From NCBI GenBank assembly GCA_046153015.1, contig JBJXGF010000088.1, forward strand, positions 1 to 14,608: a stretch of 14,608 nucleotides of DNA, given 5' to 3'. Each line of letters opens with the position of its first letter. Position 1 is the stretch's first letter. This stretch comes from JBJXGF01 sp046153015. Lineage in GTDB: Bacteria; Actinomycetota; Acidimicrobiia; Acidimicrobiales; CAIXPF01. Made by a program: the position numbers and the translations under genes. Under the pieces are notes generated by a model. The model saw only the letters and a list, made by a program, of their open reading frames with translations, had not been told where the DNA came from and did not search any database. Of this stretch, positions 1 through 8,202 are shown piece by piece.

Positions 1-988
1 GCGGGGCGTCGCCCGCGTCGGCCCACGCCGGCGCGGCCGGTGGGCCGCCCCGGGGGGTCGCCACGACCACGGTCGGGCTCTCGTCGTCGCCCCCCCACGC
101 CGGCGTCGAGCCGGAAGGCGGGCCCGCGGGCGCCGGGGGGCTCCACGCCGCGGTGCTGCGCTGCTCCGCGGCCAGTGCGTGGCGCAGCGACTCGGCGAAG
201 AGCGTGGCCGTCTGCGGCCGGTGCTCGGGCGCCTTGGCCAGCGCACGCTCGAGGGCGCGGGCGAGCTGCTCGGGCACGCCCAGCGGGCGAAGGTCGGCCG
301 GCGGGGTCTGGCGGAGCTGCGCCACCAGCTCGTCGAGGTCGGCGGCGCGCTCGATGCGCACCGGCGGCCGACCGGCGATCAGGGCGTGGATGGTGGCGGC
401 CAGCGAGTACACGTCGCGGGCCGGCGCGGGGGCCGTGCCGTCGAAGGCCTCCGGCGGCGCGTACAGCGGCGTTCCCGACGCCTGGGCGGAACGGGCCGGC
501 GCGGCGTGCGGCTCGGCGATCTGGGCGATCCCGAAGTCGGCCAGCTGCGGCTCGCCGAAGTCCGAGATCAGCACGTTCGAGGGTTTCACGTCGCAGTGCA
601 GGACGCCCATCCGGTGGGCGGCTTCGAGGGCGCCGGCCAGCTTGACGCCGATCTCGGCGGCCTCCCACCAGGGAAGCGGCCCGTCCCGGCGCAGGCGATC
701 CTCCAAGGAGCCGCGCGACAGGTGGGTCATCAGCAGGTACGGCGCCCCGCCCTCGGGCCAGTCGCCGTCGTAGAGGGTGACGATGTTGGCGTGGCCGCTC
801 AGCGCACCGAGCGCCCGGCACTCCCGGCTGAAGCGGCGCCGGGTGGCGTCGTCGGCGGGGCCGGCGGTCAGCACCTTCACGGCTACCGTGCGGCCGAGCT
901 TGGGCTGCTCGGCGCGGTACACGATCGAGGAGGCGCCTCGGCCGATCTCCACCGCGGCCCTGAGCCCAGGGATCCCGAGATCGGTCAT
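1..988 (-). CDS. Eukaryotic-type serine/threonine protein kinase, C-terminus outside window
   Basis: Transfers phosphate from ATP to protein Ser/Thr residues; probably a cytoplasmic or membrane-anchored signalling kinase. The reverse-strand frame is open from ATG at 988 to the left edge (329 codons). Visible elements: glycine loop GRGASS (residues 16-21), ATP lysine K38 in AVKVL, helix-C E56, catalytic loop HCDVKPSN (131-138, D133, N138), DFG 151-153, YAPPE 176-180 and D192 in DVYSLA. The catalytic Asp follows Cys instead of Arg, so it is a non-RD kinase and may not need activation-loop phosphorylation. After about residue 275 comes a Pro/Ala-rich linker that runs off the window, so any transmembrane or sensor domain is unseen. 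The start is set by a strong purine-rich ribosome site, GGGAGGAGGAG (positions 991-1001), just upstream. It is divergent from dnaG. The kinase call is firm; the substrate is unknown. Confidence 0.95.
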   Translation of the reverse strand, partial: MTDLGIPGLRAAVEIGRGASSIVYRAEQPKLGRTVAVKVLTAGPADDATRRRFSRECRALGALSGHANIVTLYDGDWPEGGAPYLLMTHLSRGSLEDRLRRDGPLPWWEAAEIGVKLAGALEAAHRMGVLHCDVKPSNVLISDFGEPQLADFGIAQIAEPHAAPARSAQASGTPLYAPPEAFDGTAPAPARDVYSLAATIHALIAGRPPVRIERAADLDELVAQLRQTPPADLRPLGVPEQLARALERALAKAPEHRPQTATLFAESLRHALAAEQRSTAAWSPPAPAGPPSGSTPAWGGDDESPTVVVATPRGGPPAAPAWADAGDAP

Positions 989-1139
989 GACTCCTCCTCC
1001 CCTCATCGCCGCGAACCGTTCTGCCCATACGAGCCCGGCGGCGGCGGTCACGTACATCCTGGCTCAGGGGTCCCGGCTTGCGCCGGCCTGCGCCGGCCAG
1101 TCGGTCGCGATACGGGCGCCGCGGGCCCGGCGGGCGCGT

Positions 1140-1145
1140 TACCGT
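1140..1145 (+). promoter_or_regulatory. Candidate -10 box upstream of the small ORF and dnaG
   Basis: TACCGT matches the TANNNT actinobacterial -10 form and lies exactly 6 nt before a GTG at 1152, so transcription would start at or next to that codon. No good -35 is visible. Between the kinase start and here (989-1139) I see only the kinase ribosome site and a short tandem TGCGCCGGCC repeat near 1079-1098. Confidence 0.4.
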
Positions 1146-1151
1146 CCGAGG

Positions 1152-1247
1152 GTGGCGATGAACGCGGCGCCCCGCGGCGGTGACGCCGATCGGGAGCCGC
1201 CGGCCTGCACCGGGCCGGCGGCCGGCGGCGCGGGCGGCGGTCGCTGA
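1152..1247 (+). CDS. Possible 31-residue leaderless leader ORF coupled to dnaG
   Basis: A GTG lies 6 nt after a TANNNT box and opens a 31-codon frame starting (V/M)AMNAAPRGGD and ending in a Gly/Ala-rich tail. Its TGA (1245-1247) shares the A with the dnaG ATG (1247), giving a TGATG junction. dnaG itself has no recognisable Shine-Dalgarno sequence, so ribosomes finishing this frame could reinitiate on dnaG. The peptide resembles nothing I know. In such GC-rich DNA an open frame this short can occur by chance; the position of the -10 box and the stop/start overlap are the only support. Confidence 0.35.
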   Translation: MAMNAAPRGGDADREPPACTGPAAGGAGGGR

Positions 1248-3024
1248 TGGGCATCCTCGACGAAGACGTCGCCCGTGTCCGCGAGGCCACCGACATCGTG
1301 GCCGTGGTGAGCGAGCACACTCAGCTGCGCCGCGTGGGCCGGCGGTTCGTCGGCCTGTGTCCGTTCCACGCCGAGCGGACCGGCTCGTTCTCCGTCAACG
1401 CCGAGGAGGGCCTCTACTACTGCTTCGGGTGCCAGGCCTCGGGCGACGCGATCACCTTCGTGCGTGAGGTCGAGCACCTCGACTTCGCCGCCGCCGTGGA
1501 GCGCCTGGCGGCCAAGGCGGGCGTCTCCCTGCGCTACACCGACCGCAACGAGGGCGAGCACCGCCGCCGCCGGGGCCGGATCATCGAGGCGCTGGGGCGG
1601 GCCGCGGCCTTCTACCACGAACGCCTGCTCACCGCCCCCGACGCCGGCCCGGCCCGGGGCTATGTGCGCAGCCGCGGCATCGGCGGCGACGAGGTGCGCC
1701 GCTTCCAGCTCGGCTGGGCGCCCGACGGGTGGGACGAGCTGGCCCGCCGCCTGCGCCTGCCCGACGACCTGCTGAAGGACACCGGCCTCGGCTTCCTCAA
1801 CCGCCGGGGCCGCCAGCAGGACTTCTTCCGGGCCCGGGTCATGTTCCCGATCTTCGACCCGCAGGGCGACGTGGTGTCCTTCGGCGGCCGGATCCTGCCC
1901 GGCGGCCAGGGCGGCAAGTACGTGAACCTCACCGAGACGCCCGTGTACAGCAAGTCCAAGACCCTCTACGGGTTGAACTGGGCGAAGAACCCGATCGTCG
2001 AGGCCGACGAAGCAGTGGTGTGCGAGGGCTACACCGACGTGATCGGCTTCCACCACGCGGGGGTGCCGCGGGCGGTGGCCACCTGCGGCACGGCGCTCAC
2101 CGAGGACCACGTGCGCCTGCTCACCCGCTTCGCCCGGCGCATCGTGCTCGCCTTCGACGCCGACGCCGCCGGCCAGGCCGCCGCCGCCCGCTTCTACGAG
2201 TGGGAGCGCAAGTACGCGATCACGGTCAAGGTCGCCGTCCTGCCCGATGGGGTCGACCCGGGGGACCTCGCCCGGCGGGACCCGGCGGCGCTCGCCGCCG
2301 CCGTGAGCGGCGCCCAGCCGTTTCTCGGCTTCCGGGTGGAGCGCGCCCTGGCCGCGGCCGACGTGGCCAGCCCGGAGGGCCGAGCCCGCGCCGCCAAAGC
2401 GGCCTTGTCGATGGTGGCCGAGCACCCCGACGACCTCGTGCGCGACCAGTACGTGGTGCGCATCGCCGAACGCTGCCGCCTCGAGGCCGACCAGCTCCGG
2501 CGCATGGCGAGCGGCGCCCCCCAGCGGCTCCCCCGGGGAGCGCTGGTGGCGCTGGACCGGCCGCGTGACGCGGTCCACCGCCGGGACGACGCGGAACGCG
2601 ACGCTCTGCGGGTGGCGGTCGCGGCGGTGGACGACGCGGTGGACTGGTTCGACGAGGTGCTCTTCGCCGACCCGGTCAACGCCCGCGCGTTCGCGGCGTT
2701 GGCGCAGGCGGGGACCCTGCTCGGGGCGCTCGACGCGGCCGACGCCGAAGCGGCCGACGTGCTGCGCCAGGCGGCCCAGGAGGAGACCGCCGCCAGCGCC
2801 CAGGAATGCTTCGTGCGGCTCTGCCAGGAAGCGCACCGCCGGGCGAAGCGCCAGATCGAGGCGCAAAGCCGCAATGGGGGGGATCCGCTCAAACTCAACC
2901 GGCAGATGGCCGAACTGAGTGCCAGCGGCGCAGCGCTAGATGACGCAGACGGTAGCCTCGACTCGAAGCTGGACGCTGGCGCCCGCTTGCTAACCTGGCT
3001 TCTCGAGCAGGCTGAGGACAGGGC

Positions 3025-3028
<4 letters not shown>
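1247..3028 (+). CDS. dnaG: DNA primase DnaG
   Basis: Synthesises the RNA primers for DNA replication and works with the DnaB helicase at the fork. The 593-residue length is normal for the family. The N-terminus has the CHC2 zinc ribbon with ligands C38, H41, C59 and C62 (LCPFH ... YYCFGC). The middle holds the RNA-polymerase-like core, including SFGGRIL near 211-217 and SKSKTLYGL near 235-243. The TOPRIM catalytic residues are E260 in CEGYTD and D304/D306 in FDADAAG. The last ~150 residues, Ala-rich and helical, match the helicase-interacting C-terminal domain in position. The start MGILDEDVARVREATDIV is typical of actinobacterial primases, but there is no clear ribosome site; see the small ORF upstream. 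Its stop overlaps the rpoD ATG (ATGA), so the two form a macromolecular-synthesis operon, here without an adjacent rpsU. GC content falls visibly over the last ~150 bp. Confidence 0.97.
2970..2996 (+). promoter_or_regulatory. Candidate internal promoter for rpoD at the end of dnaG
   Basis: TAACCT (2991-2996) fits a TANNNT -10 box. A loose -35-like TGGACG lies at 2970-2975, 15 nt upstream. Transcription would begin near 3003, leaving a short leader with a good Shine-Dalgarno GAGGA (3014-3018) 6 nt before the rpoD ATG. The segment is less GC-rich than the rest of dnaG. Separate rpoD promoters inside dnaG are known in other bacteria; here it is inference. A second TANNNT (TAGCCT, 2953-2958) lies nearby. 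Confidence 0.3.
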
Positions 3029-4398
<1,370 letters not shown>

Positions 4399-4435
4399 CA
4401 CGAGCGGCGGGCCTGCTCGGGCCGGCCGGGCTGTG

Positions 4436-4441
4436 TAGCCT
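4436..4441 (+). promoter_or_regulatory. Candidate leaderless -10 box for the hydrolase operon
   Basis: TAGCCT ends 7 nt before the GTG at 4449 and no Shine-Dalgarno lies between, as expected for a leaderless mRNA. The rpoD-hydrolase gap (4399-4448) has GGCC-rich inverted repeats but no convincing terminator hairpin. Confidence 0.5.
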
Positions 4442-4448
4442 CGCCGGA

Positions 4449-5300
4449 GTGGAGCCGGAACGCCGCAACGTGAAAGGCGCCGACGGCGCCCGCCTGTCGG
4501 TGTGCTGGTGGCCGGGGGAGGGCGAGCAGTTCCTGCTCGTCCACGGGTTGGCGTCCAACGCCCTGCTGTGGGCCGGGGTCGCCGAGCGCCTGGCGGCGCA
4601 GGGCCACGCGGTGGCCGCGGTCGACCAGCGGGGCCACGGCCGCTCCGACAAGCCCGATCACGGCTACGACTACGACACGCTCAGCGCCGATCTCGCCGCG
4701 GTGGCCGACCAGGTCGGCTTCGAGCGGCCGGTGGTCGCCGGCCAGTCGTGGGGCGGCAACGTGGCCATCAGCTTCGCCGCCCGCCGCCCCCAGCGCGTGC
4801 GGGCGGTGGCGGCCATCGACGGCGGGTTCATCGATCTCGCCGGCCGCTTCGAGAGCTTCGAGGCCTGCGTCGAGGTCCTCGCTCCGCCGAAGCTGGCCGG
4901 CAGCCGGTTCGACGAGCTGGAGCGCCGGGTCCGCACGTTCCACCGGGGCTGGCCCGAGTCCGGCATCCAGGGCAGCCTCGCCAACTTCGAGCGCTTCGAG
5001 GACGGCACCGCCGCCCCGTGGCTCAGCTTCGAGCGCCACCTGCGCATCCTGCGGGCCATGTACGACGAGGGTCCGTCGCTCAGCTACCCCGGCGTCGAGG
5101 CGCCGGTGCTGTTCCTCGTGGCTGACTCCGGCGACGTGACCTGGACGGCGAACAAGCGGGCCGGCGTGGAGGCCGCGGTCGCCGCGCTCGGCGCCGAGCG
5201 GGCCCGCGCCGAGTGGCTCGAGGGCGACCACGACCTGCACGCGCAGCACCCGGAGCGGGTCGCCGACGTGCTGCTCACCCTGGCCGGGCGCCCCGCATGA
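4449..5300 (+). CDS. Alpha/beta-fold hydrolase
   Basis: A 283-residue single-domain serine hydrolase, probably cytoplasmic; no signal peptide is seen. Motifs: oxyanion-region LLVHGLASN (29-37), VDQRGHGRSDKP (58-69, shared with haloperoxidase/epoxide-hydrolase-like members), nucleophile elbow GQSWGGN (98-104) with S100, the acid in VADSGD (D226 or D229), and the catalytic histidine in GDHDLH (H261). A helical cap lies between about residues 125 and 205. The substrate cannot be told; esterase, lactonase or C-C hydrolase activity are all possible. The GTG at 4449 is preferred because it follows a -10-like TAGCCT at leaderless spacing. The next in-frame GTG (4470) would trim seven residues. The stop overlaps the ATG of the S51/CysS-like fusion gene (ATGA), so the two are translationally coupled and probably act in one pathway. 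Confidence 0.9.
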   Translation: MEPERRNVKGADGARLSVCWWPGEGEQFLLVHGLASNALLWAGVAERLAAQGHAVAAVDQRGHGRSDKPDHGYDYDTLSADLAAVADQVGFERPVVAGQSWGGNVAISFAARRPQRVRAVAAIDGGFIDLAGRFESFEACVEVLAPPKLAGSRFDELERRVRTFHRGWPESGIQGSLANFERFEDGTAAPWLSFERHLRILRAMYDEGPSLSYPGVEAPVLFLVADSGDVTWTANKRAGVEAAVAALGAERARAEWLEGDHDLHAQHPERVADVLLTLAGRPA

Positions 5301-6565
5301 GCCCGCCCCGCCTCCTGGCCATCATGGGTTCGGGGGAGACCGCCCCGACGATGATCAAGCCTCACCGCGAGGTCTTCGACCGCCTCGGCCTCGCCGCGCC
5401 GAGGGCGGTGGTGCTCGACACCCCGGTCGGCTTCCAGGAGAACGCCGGCGAGGTCACCGAGAAGGCGGTGCAGTACTTCGCCGACAGCGTCGGCCGCCGG
5501 GTCGACGTGGCCACGCTGCGGGATGTGAACGGCGCCAGCGCGTTCGAGGTGGAGTCGATGCTCAGCGCGGTGCGCGAGGCCGACTGGGTCTTCACCGGGC
5601 CGGGCAGCCCCACCTACGCCCTGCGGCAGTGGCGCCAGATGCCGGCCTTCCGCCGGAGCCTGGCCGACAAGCTGGCCGAGGGCGGCGCGGTGGTGTTCTC
5701 CAGCGCGGCGGCGCTCACGCTCGGCGTGAAGACCGTGCCGGTGTACGAGATCTACAAGGTCGGCGCCGAGCCGTTCTGGCTGGACGGCCTCGACCTGCTG
5801 GCCGAGATCGGCCTGTCGGCGGCGCTGATCCCGCACTACGACAACGCCGAGGGCGGCCATCACGACACGAGGTTCTGCTACCTCGGCGAACGCCGGTTGG
5901 CCATGCTCGAACGCGAGCTCGACGCCGACACGTTCGTGCTCGGCGTCGACGAGCACACGGTGGTGCTCTTCGACCTCGACGCCGGGTCGGCCCACGTGGC
6001 CGGCCGGGGCGTGCTCACCGTGCGCAAGGACGGCGTGAGCCGCCAGATCCCCGCCGGGGGCGAGACCCCCATCGAGGCGCTGGCCGCCATGGCGGCGGGC
6101 CGCCACCAGCACCACGCCACGGCGGCGGCGCACGCCGCCTCGCCGACGACCGCCGCATCGCCGGCCACGCTGAACAACCCGCTGCTCGAGGCGGTGGCCG
6201 CGCAAGAGGCAGCCTTCGACCACGCGCTCGCCGCCCGCGACGTGGCCGGCGCGGTGACCGCCATCCTCGAGCTCGAGGCGGCGATGGCGGCCTGGGCGAC
6301 CGACACCAACACCGGGCCCGAGCGGGACCGCTCCCGGGCGGCGCTGCGCTCGATGATCGTGCGGCTCGGTGAGCTGGCCGAGACCGGCGCGAAGGACCCG
6401 GCAGAGGCGCTGGCGCCCTTCGTCGACACGCTGCTCGAGCTGCGCCGCGCGGCGCGGGCCGACAAGCGCTTCGCCGACGCCGACCTGGTGCGGGACCGTC
6501 TCGTCGCCGCCGGCGTGGAGGTGCGTGACGCCCCCGAGGGCACCACCTGGCAGCTGCGGACCTGA
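5297..6565 (+). CDS. S51-peptidase/GATase1-like domain fused to a CysS C-terminal-like domain
   Basis: A 422-residue two-part protein. Residues 1-260 resemble the peptidase E/cyanophycinase (S51) and class I glutamine-amidotransferase-like fold: MGSGETAPTM (10-19), DTPVGFQENA (41-50), VFTGPGSPTYALRQW (98-112) and a nucleophile-elbow-like VFSSAAALTLG (133-143) with S135/S136, then PHYDNAEGGHHDTRF (179-193) and GVDEHTVV. A His/Ala/Thr/Pro-rich linker follows (about 269-291). The last ~50 residues (LLELRRAARADKRFADADLV onward, then GVEVRDAPEGTTWQL) match the small C-terminal domain of cysteinyl-tRNA synthetases. No synthetase catalytic motifs (HIGH, KMSKS) are present, so it does not charge tRNA itself; the domain may bind tRNA-Cys, tRNA-Sec or a protein. 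It is coupled by ATGA to the hydrolase and converges with the radical SAM selenoprotein 21 bp away, so a joint role is plausible but unproven. Confidence 0.85.
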   Translation: MSPPRLLAIMGSGETAPTMIKPHREVFDRLGLAAPRAVVLDTPVGFQENAGEVTEKAVQYFADSVGRRVDVATLRDVNGASAFEVESMLSAVREADWVFTGPGSPTYALRQWRQMPAFRRSLADKLAEGGAVVFSSAAALTLGVKTVPVYEIYKVGAEPFWLDGLDLLAEIGLSAALIPHYDNAEGGHHDTRFCYLGERRLAMLERELDADTFVLGVDEHTVVLFDLDAGSAHVAGRGVLTVRKDGVSRQIPAGGETPIEALAAMAAGRHQHHATAAAHAASPTTAASPATLNNPLLEAVAAQEAAFDHALAARDVAGAVTAILELEAAMAAWATDTNTGPERDRSRAALRSMIVRLGELAETGAKDPAEALAPFVDTLLELRRAARADKRFADADLVRDRLVAAGVEVRDAPEGTTWQLRT

Positions 6566-6586
6566 GCGGGCGCCGTTAGATGGCCG

Positions 6587-7966
6587 CTAGATGCGAGCGA
6601 ACTGCTCGCCGGTGGGCTCCGCTCAACAGAACCACGGCTCGGTGAGCTGCGCCACGGAGGACGCCGGCGTCAGCTCGTCGCGCGCCGCAGGCGCCTGATC
6701 GAGCGGGGCGCCGAACAGCTCGGCGAGGTCCCGGAACACCTGCCGGCGGGGCGCGCCCGCGTCGACGGCCGCGCCGACGAGGGTGGTGGCGGCGCGGTGC
6801 AGCTCGTCGATCCCCGGGTCGCCATGGCGCCACGGGAAGCCGAGCAGCTCCTCGTCGAAGCAGCCGACCTCTGCCACCTCCGCGGCCGGCCCGGCCAGGA
6901 CCGAGCCGGCGGGCAGCAGCAGGCGCACGGTGTACTGCACGGGCGCGACGTGCTCGACGAGGTCGAGCTCGGCCACGAGCCGGACGAGGGCGGCCAGGCT
7001 CAGCGCGGTGGTCCACGGCGAGAACGGCATGAACGTGGGGTTGAGGGTGAGGCCGGCGGCGGCGCAGGCCCGCGCCGCCTGGCGGAACTCGTCCATGGTG
7101 TGGCCCTTGTCCAGGAGGGCGAGCACCTGGTCGTCGGCCGATTCGGCGGCGGTGGTCACGATCAGCACGCCGAGGTCTCGCAGGTGGCCGAGGAGGTGCT
7201 CGTGGCGCACGAGGTGCTCCACTCTCACCGTCACGTCGAAGGTGAGGTCGGGGTGGGCGCGGTGGAGCGCCTCCAGCACGGCCAGGGCGTGGCGGGGCGC
7301 GTTGAGGAAGTCGGGGTCGCAGAGGCTCACGTGGCCGGCGCCCGCCTCCACCAGCTGCGCCACGTCGGCCGCCACCACCGCCGCCGGCACGAGGCGGATC
7401 CGCCCGTCGTAGAGCAGGGGCTCCGGGCAGTGGCGGCACCGGTGGCGGCATCCTCGGGACGCCTGCGCGGCGCCCACTAGGCGCTCGGCGCCCTCGACGC
7501 GGAGCTTGGCGTAACGATCGAGGCCCGGCGCGCCCCGCCGATCCGGCGCGGCGAGTGGGCGGCGCCGCCCCCGCGGCAGGCCCCCGTCGGCGGACCGGCG
7601 CCCGGCGCGCAGTTCGGCGAGTTCGGCCAGGCCGGCCTCGAACTCCGGTCCGAGCACCACCGCGTCGAAGCGGCGGCGCAGCAGCGCCCCGTTCAGCGGC
7701 GCGTAGAGCCCGAAGAAGCACAGCGCGATGCCGGGGCGCAGCTCGCGGGCTCGCTCCGCGGCGGCCACCGCCAGGCGGGCGGCGGTGTGCATCGGCAGGT
7801 GGAAGGCCACGAGGTCGACGCCACGCACCGCCTCGGGCGTGAGCGGGTCGAGCGACAGGTCGAGCTGGTCCACCTCGGCGCCGGCGCCGCGCAGCGCGGC
7901 CACCGCCGAGGCGACGGCGAAGGACTGTCGCCCGAGCTCGAAGGCCGCCACCACCAGCGCACGCAC
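6587..7966 (-). CDS. CUAEP-tail radical SAM selenoprotein (UGA at 6623-6625 read as Sec)
   Basis: A radical SAM enzyme of unknown reaction, 459 residues if the in-frame UGA (+ strand 6623-6625) inserts selenocysteine at residue 448. A naive call would stop at 447 (6623-7966). The N-terminal ~120 residues resemble a cobalamin-binding-like Rossmann domain without an obvious DxHxxG motif. The 4Fe-4S motif is CRHRCRHC (C173, C177, C180; CX3CX2C), in ASRGCRHRCRHCPEP. The barrel follows with VSLCDPDFLNAP and an AESADDQVLALLDKGH segment. The C-terminus reads LTEPWFC-U-AEPTGEQFARI and ends at TAG. The C-U-A-E-P tail is the hallmark I recall for the CUAEP/CCAEP-tail radical SAM family. A SECIS-like hairpin follows the UGA. 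GTG at 7966 is chosen because the protein begins there as a conserved-looking beta strand (VRALVVAAFELG) and a -10-like TAGCCT lies 8 nt upstream. A longer reading from 8155 adds only low-complexity residues. Confidence 0.88.
6593..6609 (-). promoter_or_regulatory. Candidate bacterial SECIS hairpin
   Basis: In the mRNA, GCGAGC (6609-6604) pairs perfectly with GCUCGC (6598-6593) around the five-base loop AGUUC (6603-6599). The loop begins at the 20th nucleotide after the UGA and has G at its second position. The general description of bacterial SECIS elements is a hairpin just downstream of UGA, with a small apical loop and a G among its first two bases. This fits on both counts. It would recruit SelB carrying Sec-tRNA. 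The hairpin lies inside the extended reading frame, as expected in bacteria. Confidence 0.7.
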
Positions 7967-7974
7967 GAGCGGCG

Positions 7975-7980
7975 AGGCTA
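7975..7980 (-). promoter_or_regulatory. Candidate -10 box for the radical SAM gene
   Basis: On the minus strand TAGCCT sits 8 nt before the GTG at 7966, followed by CGCCG, as in the hydrolase promoter (TAGCCTCGCCG in both). No Shine-Dalgarno is seen, so the transcript is probably leaderless or nearly so. Confidence 0.4.
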
Positions 7981-8062
7981 GCGGCGCCGGCGTGGGTCGG
8001 CGCCCGCTGCGCCGGCGCTCAGCTCCTGGCCGGTGAGACGAGTCGGGCCGCCGCCGGGCGGG

Positions 8063-8068
8063 TAGGTT
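8063..8068 (+). promoter_or_regulatory. Candidate -10 box of the TerC-family gene
   Basis: TAGGTT fits TANNNT and would start transcription near 8075, leaving a leader of about 125 nt before the ATG at 8199. No clear -35 is visible. Confidence 0.35.
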
Positions 8069-8075
8069 GGGGGCG

Positions 8076-8097
8076 GACCAGTTTTCGGGCCCTGGTC
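8076..8097 (+). promoter_or_regulatory. Leader hairpin upstream of the TerC-family gene
   Basis: GACCAG (8076-8081) pairs with CTGGTC (8092-8097) across a 10-nt loop, right at the predicted 5' end of the mRNA. TerC-family genes elsewhere can be controlled by the manganese yybP-ykoY riboswitch. I cannot recognise that riboswitch's conserved bases here, so the hairpin is recorded without a function. Confidence 0.25.
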
Positions 8098-8160
8098 GGG
8101 CGCGCGCTGCGGCCGCCCCGAATTCGCCCCCACCCGACCGTACGAGGAGCCGCACCAGCT

Positions 8161-8202
8161 ATGTCCCTGCCCCGCCTGTCGGCGCGAGCCGAGCGGCGAT
8201 GA
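8161..8202 (+). CDS. Possible 13-residue leader ORF coupled to the TerC-family gene
   Basis: ATG at 8161 opens MSLPRLSARAERR and stops at TGA (8200-8202), which overlaps the ATG at 8199 as ATGA. A Shine-Dalgarno-like GAGGAG (8144-8149) lies 11 nt before it, somewhat far. The TerC-family start itself has only a weak ribosome site, so reinitiation is possible. A peptide this short could be chance. Confidence 0.3.
   Translation: MSLPRLSARAERR

Noticed and set aside
1139..2866. Long reverse-strand open frame opposite dnaG, and many similar long frames opposite other genes
   Set aside because: High third-position GC makes antisense frames open by default. Their Arg/Ala/His/Gly-rich translations show no family motifs.
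6563..6565. Recoding of the TGA stops of the fusion gene and the lactonase-like gene (11604-11606)
   Set aside because: The downstream codons show no Cys-Sec pair, conserved tail or SECIS-like hairpin at the required distance.
8109..8125. Adjacent GCGGCCGC (NotI) and GAATTC (EcoRI) sites, as in cloning adaptors
   Set aside because: Flanking sequence is ordinary genomic DNA without vector sequence. Both are short palindromes, and GCGGCCGC is common in such GC-rich DNA.
8068..8132. An 8-bp pairing (8068-8075 with 8125-8132) that could close a multi-branch riboswitch before the TerC-family gene
   Set aside because: The left arm overlaps the -10 box and predicted start site, so it would not be in the RNA. 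No yybP-ykoY conserved bases are recognised.
6623..8155. Radical SAM gene starting at ATG 8155 and ending at the TGA
   Set aside because: The extra N-terminal ~63 residues are low complexity and would span the TerC-side promoter. The TGA end ignores the CUAEP tail and the hairpin.
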